This document shows, in pieces, positions 47,931 through 57,233 of a stretch of 64,000 bases of DNA. The DNA is from an uncultured Lachnospiraceae bacterium (GTDB lineage Bacteria; Bacillota; Clostridia; Lachnospirales; Lachnospiraceae). Each line of letters opens with the position of its first letter. Position 1 is the stretch's first letter. The notes under the pieces were generated by a model that did no database searches, had not been told where the DNA came from, and worked only from the letters and a program-made list of their open reading frames with translations. A program made the position numbers and the translations under genes. The stretch lies in the NCBI GenBank assembly GCA_949840915.1, contig CATKXY010000004.1:97979-161978 (forward strand), read 5' to 3'.

Positions 47931-47971
47931 AGGATGCCGTCCCCGGATTCACTCCGGTCGGACGGCATCCT
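47931..47971 (-). terminator. Terminator of the FliD-like gene
   Basis: Perfect 12-bp stem AGGATGCCGTCC/GGACGGCATCCT, followed on the reverse strand by GTTTTATTTT. It is 27 bp after the stop at 47998. Confidence 0.9.
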
Positions 47972-47997
47972 ACAGCCTCTATCCTGCCTTATTCAGC

Positions 47998-49206
47998 TTA
48001 TACGGTGTCAGCATAATGAGAATTGCCCTGTACATTATATGCTCCCCCGGAGGTATAGCCATTGGTGGCATTTGCCTGGGTAGTCATATAGTAATCTACA
48101 AGCGACGCGTTGGTGGCGATTGAAGAACCATAATCCTTGAAGAATTCCTGTACCTTGGACATATCGGAATTTTTAAATGTGTCTTCGTCTATCTTCAATC
48201 TGCCCTTGTTATCCACACCGATTCCAAACTGTTTCAATGCATCTGCATTACGCGCGGTCTTCTCCCTGATGTGGGAAAGATTTGCCACTACGCCGGAATT
48301 GGAACTGGACTCCGCGGTATCAAACATACGGTTATAATTGCTCACAAAGCTCTTTGCCGCAGCAAAAATCTTGTCTACATCATATTTGTCTGTCTCGTTG
48401 CCGTCCTTATCCTTTACCTTCGCATATAACTTATCATCCGCAAGCGTTTTGCTGTCCGCCTTGAGGGATGCCGCCCCCGAAGCCGTAGTAGTGCTGCCCG
48501 ATCCCGTACTTCCCGTAGCAGAATTCGTGCTGGCTGCAGAACCCGCAAACTGAAGACGGGATGCAATCATTGAGCCATAGCTCATGATATCCTTGGAAGA
48601 AAACAGTTCCTGTACTTTAGAGATACCTGCCTCCTTCAGCTTAGCCTCGTTGAGTTCAAGAGTGCCGTTGGCATTGACCTTGACACCAACCTCCGAAAGC
48701 TTATCAGCGTTGGCAGCCGTACTGCTCATCATGTTTGCCACATATGCCGTTTTATTTGACAGCGTAGAACCCTTTGCCGCAGTCACAACCTTATTATAAT
48801 CCGCTACATAGTCTTTCATCGCGGAGACAACCTTATCTGCCGCACTCTGACCCTTTTCCGTATCCGTATAGGTCTTGTCATTCCGCAATACCGCAACAGA
48901 ACTCTTCAGAGTCGAAAGTCCCGATGTCAGATTGGCATTTGCCTCCTGCACATCCTTGGAAACCTTCGGATTCCTCTTCTCCTCAAAAATTTTGTCAAGG
49001 ACATTGCTTGAGCTGCTTTTCCTGCCGGTGGCTGTTGTGTCTGAATTCTGCCCCGTTCCATAATAAGACTTGAGCAGTCTCTTGTAAGAACCGTTCTTTA
49101 AAGCGCTCCTGTCAGAGAGCATTCCATATAAACCGCTCAATCCACCGCCGGATCCAGAGCCAAACAGCGTCCCTCCTGAATTAAAATTCCAAAAATTTGC
49201 TGACAC
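47998..49206 (-). CDS. FliD-like (flagellar cap-related) protein with two internal repeats
   Basis: About 402 residues. The GTG at 49206 is 8 nt from AAAGGAG and is preferred; an ATG at 49212 is only 2 nt from it. There is no signal peptide. Two homologous units of about 100 residues each (SAMKDYVADYNKVVTAAKGS..GISKVQELFSS and AAAKSFVSNYNRMFDTAESS..DMSKVQEFFKD) are separated by a Ser/Thr/Gly linker. The units match the C-terminal part of FliD. The N-terminus (NFWNFNSGGTLFGSGSGGG) is Gly/Ser-rich. Export by a flagellar-type route is an inference. It is a single-gene unit with its own promoter and terminator. Confidence 0.75.
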   Translation of the reverse strand: MSANFWNFNSGGTLFGSGSGGGLSGLYGMLSDRSALKNGSYKRLLKSYYGTGQNSDTTATGRKSSSSNVLDKIFEEKRNPKVSKDVQEANANLTSGLSTLKSSVAVLRNDKTYTDTEKGQSAADKVVSAMKDYVADYNKVVTAAKGSTLSNKTAYVANMMSSTAANADKLSEVGVKVNANGTLELNEAKLKEAGISKVQELFSSKDIMSYGSMIASRLQFAGSAASTNSATGSTGSGSTTTASGAASLKADSKTLADDKLYAKVKDKDGNETDKYDVDKIFAAAKSFVSNYNRMFDTAESSSNSGVVANLSHIREKTARNADALKQFGIGVDNKGRLKIDEDTFKNSDMSKVQEFFKDYGSSIATNASLVDYYMTTQANATNGYTSGGAYNVQGNSHYADTV

Positions 49207-49255
49207 TATCATCACTCCTTTGCTCAAATAAACCGTTAGTTCCTTCTATAATAAG

Positions 49256-49282
49256 TTTATACCTATATTTGCCAAATGTCAA
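49256..49282 (-). promoter_or_regulatory. Possible promoter of the FliD-like gene
   Basis: Reverse strand TTGACA (49277-49282), a short 15-bp spacer and TATAAA (49256-49261). The spacing is suboptimal, so the assignment is weak. Confidence 0.4.
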
Positions 49283-49386
49283 TTCCTAATTGTTTATGTT
49301 TGTAAAGTTTTACGGCCACCCGGCCGAATCGGCAAATCACAGTATCTCTAAGACTGAGTGCCACGTCTATAGTAATAGAATTGATG

Positions 49387-49459
49387 CGTTCAACCGATAC
49401 CAATGCCAAGGGAGACAGGTGTGGAATCTGCGGGCATTGGCGGAGATTCCGCACCTGCC
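49387..49459 (-). terminator. Hairpin after the HD-GYP/GGDEF gene, related to the arms of the palindromic elements
   Basis: Arms GACAGGTGTGGAATCTGC (49414-49431) and GGAGATTCCGCACCTGCC (49442-49459) pair at most positions around a GGGCATTGGC loop. The left flank TTCAACCGAT..GGGAGACAGG resembles the left arm of element 2 (TTCAACGGAT..GGGAGACAGG). An alternative pairing CCAATGCC/GGCATTGG exists. No good T-run follows on the reverse strand, so terminator function is uncertain. Confidence 0.5.
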
Positions 49460-49492
49460 TCCTATGTATTTGCTGCCTCCTATGTATTTGCC
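49457..49492. repeat. Two tandem copies of an 18-bp unit across a stop codon
   Basis: GCCTCCTATGTATTTGCT at 49457-49474 and GCCTCCTATGTATTTGCC at 49475-49492. The HD-GYP/GGDEF stop codon (49480-49482) lies inside the second copy. On the coding strand each unit contains AGGAGG. Confidence 0.9.
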
Positions 49493-51657
49493 GCATCCCG
49501 GGCCGGAGTCAGATCCGCCACATCATGGCTCAGACTGAACTTTTTATCCGTGCTGCGTTTGTAAAACGCGCTGAGAATCCGGTTGATCACCAGCTGCAGA
49601 TTTTCTCTGTCCATATTCATCAGCACCACCAGCCGCTGGGAGCTGGAAAACTGCATGGTGACATCCACTTTCCGCAGAGAAGAGACCACCGCTCCCTCCA
49701 GAATTTTCATAGCGTTCATTTTTTCCTCCACAGTAGCGGACTCCTCATCTGCGGCCAGCACAGTAAACATAATGATCTGCATACGCTGATTGTTGCGTTC
49801 CATCAGACTTTCCAGATAACTGAGCATTCTGGAAAACTCAGGATAGTTCACCTCATAGGCACGGGAATAACTGCCCTGTCTCTGAATCGTCTCCAGCAGA
49901 TTGTCCAGATCCGACTTGGACAGGCGGGGCTGAAAGTCCACCACCAGCTCGTGGTACATGACAGTGCACCCACCGCCTTTCTGCTTGGCGAAATAGAGTG
50001 CTCTCTCCAGTCTGCTCACAGCCTCTTCCCTGTCAAACTCCCCGCCGGACACGATCAGCCCGCCTATGGAAATGGACAGACTCTCCAGCTCCTCATCCTC
50101 TTTCCGCACACGCTCCAGATAAGCATGAATCCTCTCCACCTCCCGGTTTGCCGCCTCCTTTGATGTGACGCCGCAGAGCATACAGATAAATTCATCGCCG
50201 CTGCTCCGGTAGAGTATCTTATTCATAAAGCTCTGCTCCAGCACATTTGCCACTGTGTTGAGATACAGATCGCCCTTCAGGAAGCCGTGCAGATTGTTGA
50301 CATTGCGCAGCGCATCTATGTCCACAGCCAGAAGGCATCCCTCTCCTCCATCCTCCAGATAATCCGAGAGCAGCTGCTCTCCATAGATACGATTGAAGAC
50401 CCGCGTCAGACTGTCCCTTCTCTTTTCTGTGGAATTATAAGCGCCCGCATCCTCCAGAATCTTCTGCAGCACCTCTCCGCCTACGATATCTCCTGTGCCG
50501 TCCTGCGCATTGTAGACATCGGGAGATATGGTCTGGAGCCTTCCCTTATCCAAGATCTTCAAGAAGGCTTCTGCAAACTGCGGATCAAACTGAGTTCCCG
50601 CACAGCGAGCGATCTCTTCACGCACCGCCTCGTCCGAGAGCCGCTTGCGGTAGATACGGTGGCTGGTCATAGCGTCATAGGCGTCCGCGATGCCGATGAT
50701 CCTCGCCACCGGAGGAATCTCCGAGCCTTTGAGGCCTTCCGGATATCCTTTTCCGTCATAGCGCTCATGATGGTATTTTGCTCCCACGTCCAAATCGTCC
50801 ATAGAGTTAATATCTTTTAAGATTTCTCCCCCTACCAGCGTGTGCAGCTTCATCAGGGAAAATTCCGCATTGTTGAGGCGGCCCGGCTTGTTGAGAATGG
50901 CATCCGGCACACCGATCTTGCCGATATCATGCAACAGGCCGATGTAGCGGATACGCTCCACATCCTCCCCGCTCATGCCAAGCTCTGCAGCCAGTGCCGC
51001 AGAGTACTCAGACACTCTCTGGGAATGTCCCTTGGTATATTCGTCCTTGGCGTCAATGGTATTTACGATAGTCATGATTGTCTGCATGGTCATTTGACGG
51101 CTCTGTATATTCTTTTTCTCCAGCTCCGCCATAAATTCCAGATTCTGCCTTTGAATCCGGTCATAAATCGACGTCGCCACATAACACCCTCCGAAGCAGA
51201 GCAGAATCAGCGCAATCTGTATCTCAGCATTCTTGCTCGAATCCAAATCCAGCTCTCCCGATGCAAATTTTCTCACGATAGAATACAGATTGACTGCAAT
51301 GCTGGCCACCCCGGTCCAGAGGATCAGTTTGGGCTGATGATAGAGAATGAGCAGGGACAGAAGCGGCAGAATGTAGCTGAATACCATATAGGTGCTCCCT
51401 GTTATCATGCTGAACAGATACATGACAAAATAGCCGCACACAATCTGATAGCGCAGAGTCTCCGACTCCGGCTTCCTGCGGTAGAGCAGATGGCAGCACA
51501 GATTTGGCAGAATCGTGCACAAGAGAAATACCGCCACATATCCTAATGTCCGGATTCCCTTTACATACTCTCCTAGGTAACTGAAAAACAGTACCAACAC
51601 GATGACGGTCCAGCCCACCATCAGACTACGATTAATCTTCCTTGTCTCGTTCTTCAT
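49480..51657 (-). CDS. Membrane HD-GYP phosphodiesterase with C-terminal GGDEF domain
   Basis: 725 residues. Five or six membrane helices (about 12-165) precede an HD-GYP domain with H243-D244 in LLHDIGKIGVPDAILNKPGR and HHERYDGKGYP (296-306), the c-di-GMP phosphodiesterase signature. A diguanylate cyclase-like domain (about 410-575) has YRSSGDEFICML; the motif reads SGDEF rather than GGDEF, so activity may be altered. A C-terminal region of about 130 residues is unassigned. It has GAGGA before the ATG at 51657. It probably tunes c-di-GMP in response to a membrane signal. Confidence 0.92.
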   Translation of the reverse strand: MKNETRKINRSLMVGWTVIVLVLFFSYLGEYVKGIRTLGYVAVFLLCTILPNLCCHLLYRRKPESETLRYQIVCGYFVMYLFSMITGSTYMVFSYILPLLSLLILYHQPKLILWTGVASIAVNLYSIVRKFASGELDLDSSKNAEIQIALILLCFGGCYVATSIYDRIQRQNLEFMAELEKKNIQSRQMTMQTIMTIVNTIDAKDEYTKGHSQRVSEYSAALAAELGMSGEDVERIRYIGLLHDIGKIGVPDAILNKPGRLNNAEFSLMKLHTLVGGEILKDINSMDDLDVGAKYHHERYDGKGYPEGLKGSEIPPVARIIGIADAYDAMTSHRIYRKRLSDEAVREEIARCAGTQFDPQFAEAFLKILDKGRLQTISPDVYNAQDGTGDIVGGEVLQKILEDAGAYNSTEKRRDSLTRVFNRIYGEQLLSDYLEDGGEGCLLAVDIDALRNVNNLHGFLKGDLYLNTVANVLEQSFMNKILYRSSGDEFICMLCGVTSKEAANREVERIHAYLERVRKEDEELESLSISIGGLIVSGGEFDREEAVSRLERALYFAKQKGGGCTVMYHELVVDFQPRLSKSDLDNLLETIQRQGSYSRAYEVNYPEFSRMLSYLESLMERNNQRMQIIMFTVLAADEESATVEEKMNAMKILEGAVVSSLRKVDVTMQFSSSQRLVVLMNMDRENLQLVINRILSAFYKRSTDKKFSLSHDVADLTPARDAANT

Positions 51658-51711
51658 ATTGTTTTCCTCGCATACTGAAGATTTTCCTGCGATATGTATT
51701 AATAAAGGCTC

Positions 51712-52752
51712 TCATATACGGTTCATCCGAATGGTGATATCATTGCCCTTTGCGCTGATCTCTGCCATGCTCCCCACGATAAGCGGCATCATGGGCGGCA
51801 GATGCCCCAGATCCACATCCATCACCACGGGCACATTCTTTCTCCCCGCCACATTAAGCACGGCATCATAGGCGTTCAGCCCCATCATCTCCTGTCCGAA
51901 GCACATTGGCCTGCCAATCAAAAAGCCCTTGGTGTATCGGAACCACCCGGCCTCCTCCATCTGCCACATGGCTCTGCGAATGCCAAACACATTCAAGTCA
52001 CAGGCCTCCAGAAACCAGATGATCCCGTCCTCCTTATAGCGCTCGAGGAAATCCCCCGTGCGGTCAAACCTGGTTCCCAGAAGATTCACCAGACAATCCA
52101 TGCAGCCTCCCAGAAGCCTGCCTCGCATCTTCACGTTCCCGCCGTCTGCGGATTCTCTCCCCACAAAGGTCCGCAATATCCTCTTCTCTGTCACATGATA
52201 AGGCTCCAGGGGATGCTCCTCATTTTTTAGAGACTCCTTCTCCCACCGGTCATATCCGGTCAGCTCATCCTTCTCACCAGTCAAAACAGCCATGGCATCC
52301 CTCAGTGAATCATGCCATGGCTCCATGCCAAACGCCGCGGCACAGGGGCCGTAGACCGAAGCCGTGTCACAAAGCGTGGCCAGCAGATATGTAAAGTTCG
52401 TATTGTCCGAATAGCCCATATACCATTTGGGCTTAGCTCTGCCGATACGCGCAAAATCCAGATGCGACAATATCTCACACATAAGCTCCCCGCCTCCGCA
52501 GGAAATCAGACAATCGTTTTCTTCGCTGCAATAATAATCCGTCAGCTCGGCAGCACAGCTCCCGGGAGTATTACTGATGCCCACACCCTCTCCCGCATAA
52601 CAGTTCGGCCCCAGCTGCAGCTCATAGCCCAAGTCCCTGAATTTTTTCTGCGCGTTCTCAAAACCGCTCCTGTAGGGTTCGATCTGACAGCCGAAGGAAG
52701 GAGCCACAAACCCGATGGTTCCTCCCCCGGCAAGCTTCTGTGGATATCTCAT
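51712..52752 (-). CDS. S66-family peptidase (LD-carboxypeptidase/MccF-like)
   Basis: 346 residues. S66 serine peptidases cut the L,D bond of muropeptides or detoxify peptide-nucleotides (MccF). Visible features are GGTIGFVAPSFG, the nucleophile in YMGYSDNTN, the Glu region WFLEACDLNVFGIRR and the His in DLGHLPPMMPLIVG. The length and the extended central loop fit the MccF-like clade more than E. coli LdcA. It follows lysA by 40 bp, placing it with diaminopimelate genes and suggesting peptidoglycan-peptide recycling. Confidence 0.88.
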   Translation of the reverse strand: MRYPQKLAGGGTIGFVAPSFGCQIEPYRSGFENAQKKFRDLGYELQLGPNCYAGEGVGISNTPGSCAAELTDYYCSEENDCLISCGGGELMCEILSHLDFARIGRAKPKWYMGYSDNTNFTYLLATLCDTASVYGPCAAAFGMEPWHDSLRDAMAVLTGEKDELTGYDRWEKESLKNEEHPLEPYHVTEKRILRTFVGRESADGGNVKMRGRLLGGCMDCLVNLLGTRFDRTGDFLERYKEDGIIWFLEACDLNVFGIRRAMWQMEEAGWFRYTKGFLIGRPMCFGQEMMGLNAYDAVLNVAGRKNVPVVMDVDLGHLPPMMPLIVGSMAEISAKGNDITIRMNRI

Positions 52753-52792
52753 ACTCGCTCACCGCTCCTGATCATAGAATCCGCTCCCGATA

Positions 52793-54064
52793 TCATTGCT
52801 CCAGTTTATTGTAGATATCAAAGCAGTCAAAAGTCGCAAAATAGTCTTCCGGCGTCTCGGCGCGCCGGATCAGTTTCACACTGCCGTCCTCACAAAGCAG
52901 AAGCTCCGCGGACTTTAATTTGCCGTTATAATTATATCCCATGGCAAAACCGTGAGCGCCGGTGTCGTGAATCGCCAGATAGTCGCCGATCTCAATCCCG
53001 GGCAGTTCTCTGTCGATAGCAAATTTATCATTATTCTCACACAGTGATCCCGTCACATCATAGATATGGTCACAGGGCATGTCCTCCTTCCCCAGCACGG
53101 TGATGTGGTGGTAGGCTCCATACATGGCGGGACGCATGAGATTAACCGCACAGGCATCCACACCGATGTACTCCTTGTGTGTGTGCTTTTCGTGCAAAAC
53201 CTTCGTCACCAGATGCCCGTAGGGTCCCATCATAAATCTCCCCAGCTCCGTATAGATTGCCACATCTCCCATACCTGCAGGAACCAGAATCTCCTCATAT
53301 ACCTTCCGCACGCCCTCGCCGATGGCTCTGATATCATTAGGCTCCTGATCCGGCCGATAGGGAATGCCGATGCCGCCGGACAGATTGATGAAGGCGATAT
53401 GAGCCCCTGTCCCTTCTTTTAATCTGACCGCCGTCTCAAACAATGTCTTTGCCAGTGCGGGATAGTATTCGTTGGTCACGGTATTGCTGGCAAGAAACGC
53501 ATGGATGCCAAAATGCTCCACACCCTTTGCCTTTAATATCCGAAATCCCTCAAACAGCTGCTCCGTTGTAAATCCGTATTTAGCATCCCCGGGATTGTCC
53601 ATAATGCTGTTGCTGATGGAAAAATATCCGCCGGGATTATACCTGCAGCTTATCGTCTTTGGCAGATAACCGATCGTCTTCTCCAGAAAATCAATATGCG
53701 TGATATCGTCCAGATTGATGGTCGCGCCGATCTGTGCCGCATAGGCATACTCTTCCGCAGGTGTGTCGTTAGAAGAGAACATGATCTCCTCTCCCGTCAT
53801 ACCCATGGCACGGGACAGCATCAATTCCGTCTTGGAAGAACAGTCACAGCCGCAGCCATACTCTCTCAATATATCAATCAAAAACGGATTGGGAGTCGCC
53901 TTCACGGCAAAAAACTCCTTGTATCCCTTATTCCACGCAAATGCCTCCCTCAGTGCCTGGGCATTCGCCCGGATTCCCCTTTCATCATAAATATGAAAGG
54001 GCGTGGGATAAGTCTTTACAATCTCCTCAATCATCTCTTTTGTGACAAACGCTTCTTTTTTCAT
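52793..54064 (-). CDS. lysA: Diaminopimelate decarboxylase
   Basis: PLP enzyme forming lysine from meso-diaminopimelate. 423 residues, with the PLP lysine at K55 in FFAVKATPNPFLI, HFGIHAFLASN, the glycine loop NLSGGIGIPYRP and the substrate Cys region DVTGSLCENND. The fold is ornithine-type group IV. It lies 73 bp after ddh, so precursor and lysine steps are joined. Confidence 0.93.
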   Translation of the reverse strand: MKKEAFVTKEMIEEIVKTYPTPFHIYDERGIRANAQALREAFAWNKGYKEFFAVKATPNPFLIDILREYGCGCDCSSKTELMLSRAMGMTGEEIMFSSNDTPAEEYAYAAQIGATINLDDITHIDFLEKTIGYLPKTISCRYNPGGYFSISNSIMDNPGDAKYGFTTEQLFEGFRILKAKGVEHFGIHAFLASNTVTNEYYPALAKTLFETAVRLKEGTGAHIAFINLSGGIGIPYRPDQEPNDIRAIGEGVRKVYEEILVPAGMGDVAIYTELGRFMMGPYGHLVTKVLHEKHTHKEYIGVDACAVNLMRPAMYGAYHHITVLGKEDMPCDHIYDVTGSLCENNDKFAIDRELPGIEIGDYLAIHDTGAHGFAMGYNYNGKLKSAELLLCEDGSVKLIRRAETPEDYFATFDCFDIYNKLEQ

Positions 54065-54137
54065 AATGTACCTTCCTCAATGTACCGGATTTCATGTACT
54101 GATCTGACATTCCTGATCTAAGATCCTATGGCCATGC

Positions 54138-55115
54138 TCACAGAAGCTGTGCCCGCATCTCCTCACCCGACAGCGGACTCAGATCCGCGGGAGCTACATC
54201 AAACACCGTCTTGCACCCGCTCATGCCCCGCTGATTCATGCGATATGCCGCTCTGGCGTATGCCGCCAGCACACAGGCCGTAAACTCCGGGTTGGAATCC
54301 AGCTTTAAGCTGTACTCTATCACATGATTGTGCTCTCCGTCCTTTCCGGTTCTGCCGGTGCGCAGCACAAATCCTCCGTGGGGAATCCCTGCGTGATCAC
54401 GCAGCAGTTCCTCCTCTGAGATAAAATGCACGGTGGTATCATAATCCGCAAAATAATTGGGCATATTCTTGATCTGTGCCTCGATCCGCTCCAGATCCGC
54501 CCCCTCCTCCGGCACGACAAAGCACTCTCTGGTATGCTTCTGCCTGGTGGAAAGCTGAGGATTTTCACAGGCCCGCACAGACGCAAGCGCCGCATCCACA
54601 GGAATCGTATACTGCTTGGCATTCTTCACCCCGGAGATTCTGCGCACAGCGTCCGAATGCCCCTGGCTCACCCCCTTGCCCCAGAACGTATAGTCATTGC
54701 CGTCCCGCAGGATAGCGTTTGCATACAGTCTGTTCAGAGAAAACATTCCCGGATCCCAGCCCACAGAAATCACAGCAGTCTTACCGGCAGCCTGCGCGGA
54801 GGCATCAACCTTGGCAAAATGCTCGGGGATTTTGGCATGTGTGTCAAAACTGTCCACCACATTAAAGAGCTTTGCATATTCCGGTGTCTGCTCCGGCAGA
54901 TCTGTGGCCGAGCCGCCGCAGAGAATCAGCACGTCCACCTGATCCTGCATATTTGCCAGCTCATCCGCATGAAACACGGGCACTCCGCTCACCGTCTTCA
55001 CGCTCCCGGGCGCCCGGCGGGTAAACACCCCGACCAACTCCATATCATCATTTTGAGCCACGGCACACTCCACGCCCCTGCCCAGATTACCATATCCCAA
55101 TATACCGATTCTCAT
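54138..55115 (-). CDS. ddh: meso-Diaminopimelate dehydrogenase
   Basis: NADPH enzyme making meso-DAP directly from tetrahydrodipicolinate, a shortcut found in corynebacteria and some clostridia. 325 residues, with the nucleotide loop GILGYGNLGRGVE, GGSATDLPEQTPEYA, SVGWDPGMFSLNRLYANA and WGKGVSQGHSDAVRRI, closely following the Corynebacterium enzyme as I recall it. The ATG at 55115 is preferred over one six codons upstream. It is cotranscribed with lysA. Confidence 0.95.
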   Translation of the reverse strand: MRIGILGYGNLGRGVECAVAQNDDMELVGVFTRRAPGSVKTVSGVPVFHADELANMQDQVDVLILCGGSATDLPEQTPEYAKLFNVVDSFDTHAKIPEHFAKVDASAQAAGKTAVISVGWDPGMFSLNRLYANAILRDGNDYTFWGKGVSQGHSDAVRRISGVKNAKQYTIPVDAALASVRACENPQLSTRQKHTRECFVVPEEGADLERIEAQIKNMPNYFADYDTTVHFISEEELLRDHAGIPHGGFVLRTGRTGKDGEHNHVIEYSLKLDSNPEFTACVLAAYARAAYRMNQRGMSGCKTVFDVAPADLSPLSGEEMRAQLL

Positions 55116-55172
55116 ACTATCATGTCCTCTCATTTCATCTATTATTTATTTTTATGCAATCATGAATAACTG

Positions 55173-55844
55173 CTAAATATTCTCAATCTGCCAGTCAATG
55201 GGCTCCGCTCCCCGTTCTCTCAAAAACGCATTGGTCTTACTGAAGGGTCTGCTGCCAAAAAATCCCCTGTATGCAGAGAGCGGACTGGGATGCGGCGCCT
55301 CCAGTATCAGGTGATTGGGATTATTCAGCATACTCTTTTTGCTCTGCGCAGGTTTCCCCCACAGAATGAATACAATCGGTCTGTCCTGCGAATTCAGCGC
55401 ACGGATGGCCGCATCGGTAAACTCCTCCCATCCTCTCCCGTGATGGGAATTGGCTCTGTGCGCCCGCACTGTCAGCACCGTGTTGAGCATAAGCACTCCC
55501 TGCTTTGCCCATTTTACCAGATAACCGTTATTGGGAATAGAGCATCCCAGATCATCCTGCAATTCCTTATAAATATTAACCAGAGAAGGAGGAATATCCA
55601 CTCCGGGCTTTACCGAAAAGCATAGCCCATGTGCCTGTCCCGGCTCATGGTAGGGATCCTGTCCGATGATGACCACCTTCACCTCGCCCAACGGCGTCAT
55701 ATGAAACGCATTAAAGATGTCGTCCGCAGGAGGAAATATCTGCGTGGTATTGTACTCCTGTCTCACAAACTGATACAATTCCGCATAATACGGTTTCCGA
55801 AACTCCGCCTGCAACGGCGCAAGCCAGTCATTGTCTATCATCAT
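55173..55844 (-). CDS. ung: Uracil-DNA glycosylase
   Basis: Removes uracil from DNA in base excision repair. 223 residues, family 1, with catalytic D63 in [18 protein letters not shown], the uracil pocket [24 protein letters not shown] and the DNA-contact loop [13 protein letters not shown]. The ATG overlaps the hisF stop as ATGA, an unexpected operon partner. Confidence 0.97.
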   Translation of the reverse strand: MMIDNDWLAPLQAEFRKPYYAELYQFVRQEYNTTQIFPPADDIFNAFHMTPLGEVKVVIIGQDPYHEPGQAHGLCFSVKPGVDIPPSLVNIYKELQDDLGCSIPNNGYLVKWAKQGVLMLNTVLTVRAHRANSHHGRGWEEFTDAAIRALNSQDRPIVFILWGKPAQSKKSMLNNPNHLILEAPHPSPLSAYRGFFGSRPFSKTNAFLRERGAEPIDWQIENI

Positions 55845-56602
55845 AGCCTAACTGCCACCCCCTGTTTGCTCAAATATGCCTTCACCTGCCGAATCTCTAA
55901 TTCTTTATAATGAAACAGGGATGCAGCAAGGGCAGCCTCGGCCCCCGCATCCACGAGCGCTTCCTTAAAATGCTCCAGCGCTCCCGCACCGCCCGAGGCG
56001 ATGACAGGAATCTTCACGGCACCGGCCACGGCTCTGGTCAGCTCAATGTCATATCCTTCCTTTGTTCCGTCGCCGTCCATACTGGTGAGCAGTATCTCAC
56101 CTGCCCCCAGCTTCTCCGCCGATCGCGCCCATTCTACGGCATCCATTTCCATGTCCACGCGACCGCCGTTTTTGTATACCGTCCAGCCGCTACCATCCGC
56201 TCTTCTCTTGGCGTCGATGGCCAACACCACGCACTGACTGCCAAATTTCTCCGCCGCATCGCTTATCAGCCGCGGATTCATGATAGCGGCCGAATTGACG
56301 GCTATCTTATCCGCTCCCTCGCGCAGAATGGCCTTAAAATCTTCCACCGTGCGGATACCCCCGCCTACGGTAAACGGGATAAAAACCTTGCCGGCCACCT
56401 GACGGACCCACGAAAGCTGTGTGGAACGGCTGTCCGCGGAGGCTGTGATATCCAGAAACACCACCTCGTCCGCTCCCGCCAGATCATAGGCTGCCGCCAC
56501 ATCCGCAGGATCTCCCGCATCCCGCAGATTTACAAACTTAACGCCTTTTACTACCCGCCCATCCTTCACATCCAGACAGGGAATGATTCTTTTTGTATGC
56601 AT
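55841..56602 (-). CDS. hisF: Imidazole glycerol phosphate synthase subunit HisF
   Basis: Cyclase half of IGP synthase in histidine synthesis. 253-residue TIM barrel with [17 protein letters not shown] (Asp11 region), [13 protein letters not shown] (Asp130 region), [10 protein letters not shown] and [12 protein letters not shown]. The start is 3 bp after the hisH stop. No other his genes except hisH are in the window. Confidence 0.97.
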   Translation of the reverse strand: MHTKRIIPCLDVKDGRVVKGVKFVNLRDAGDPADVAAAYDLAGADEVVFLDITASADSRSTQLSWVRQVAGKVFIPFTVGGGIRTVEDFKAILREGADKIAVNSAAIMNPRLISDAAEKFGSQCVVLAIDAKRRADGSGWTVYKNGGRVDMEMDAVEWARSAEKLGAGEILLTSMDGDGTKEGYDIELTRAVAGAVKIPVIASGGAGALEHFKEALVDAGAEAALAASLFHYKELEIRQVKAYLSKQGVAVRL

Positions 56603-56605
56603 CTT

Positions 56606-57229
56606 TCAGCCCCGCCTTTCCTTTGTCACCCCGGCAAAATTGCGCAGTATCTGCAGTCCCGCCTCCGAGCTTTTCTCGGGATGAAACTGACAGGCAAAGA
56701 GATTTCCTTGTTCCACCGCGGCATGAATCAAAGTGCCATATTCTGTGGATGCCGCCACCACAGCCTCATCGTCTGCACGCAGATAATAGGAATGCACAAA
56801 ATATACATAACTGTCCTCAGGCAGGCCCTGAAGCAAACGGCTCTGACGAGGGATATGCAGATTGTTCCACCCGATATGAGGCACCTTCAATCCTCCGTCG
56901 CCGGGGATTCGGAGGATTTTCCCCCGCAGAAGACATAATCCCTCCATCCCGGGAGACTCCTGGCTTTCCTCAAACATCAGCTGCAGTCCCAGGCAAATCC
57001 CAAGAAAGGGAATCTGCCTGTCTGCACACTCACGAATCACCGGAATCAGCCCGTAATCCCTCAGTTTACCCATGGCAACCCCAAATGCGCCCACTCCCGG
57101 CAGAATCACTCCATCCGCCGAAAGAATGGTCTCCCTGTCTCTGGTGATCACAGTCTCCTCGCCCAGATATTGCAGAGCTTTCTCCACACTCTTGATATTT
57201 CCCGCATCATAATCGATGATCGCAATCAT
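56606..57229 (-). CDS. hisH: Imidazole glycerol phosphate synthase subunit HisH (glutaminase)
   Basis: Class I glutamine amidotransferase giving ammonia to HisF. 207 residues from the ATG at 57229 (MIAIIDYDAGNI), with GGAGG 8 nt upstream; a frame to 57307 has no support. The triad is C79 in FLGICLGLQLMFE and His/Glu in ACQFHPEKSS; LPGVGAFG forms the oxyanion loop. It starts 4 bp after the stop of the acidic membrane protein gene. Confidence 0.96.
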   Translation of the reverse strand: MIAIIDYDAGNIKSVEKALQYLGEETVITRDRETILSADGVILPGVGAFGVAMGKLRDYGLIPVIRECADRQIPFLGICLGLQLMFEESQESPGMEGLCLLRGKILRIPGDGGLKVPHIGWNNLHIPRQSRLLQGLPEDSYVYFVHSYYLRADDEAVVAASTEYGTLIHAAVEQGNLFACQFHPEKSSEAGLQILRNFAGVTKERRG

Positions 57230-57233
57230 TCTG

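Noticed and set aside
49330..49345. Flagellar sigma-28 promoter for the FliD-like gene (GCCGATT on the reverse strand)
   Set aside because: The expected TAAA box about 15 bp upstream is missing.
55116..55172. Lysine riboswitch before ddh-lysA
   Set aside because: The gap to ung is only 57 bp, far too short for the lysine aptamer, and no such motifs are present.
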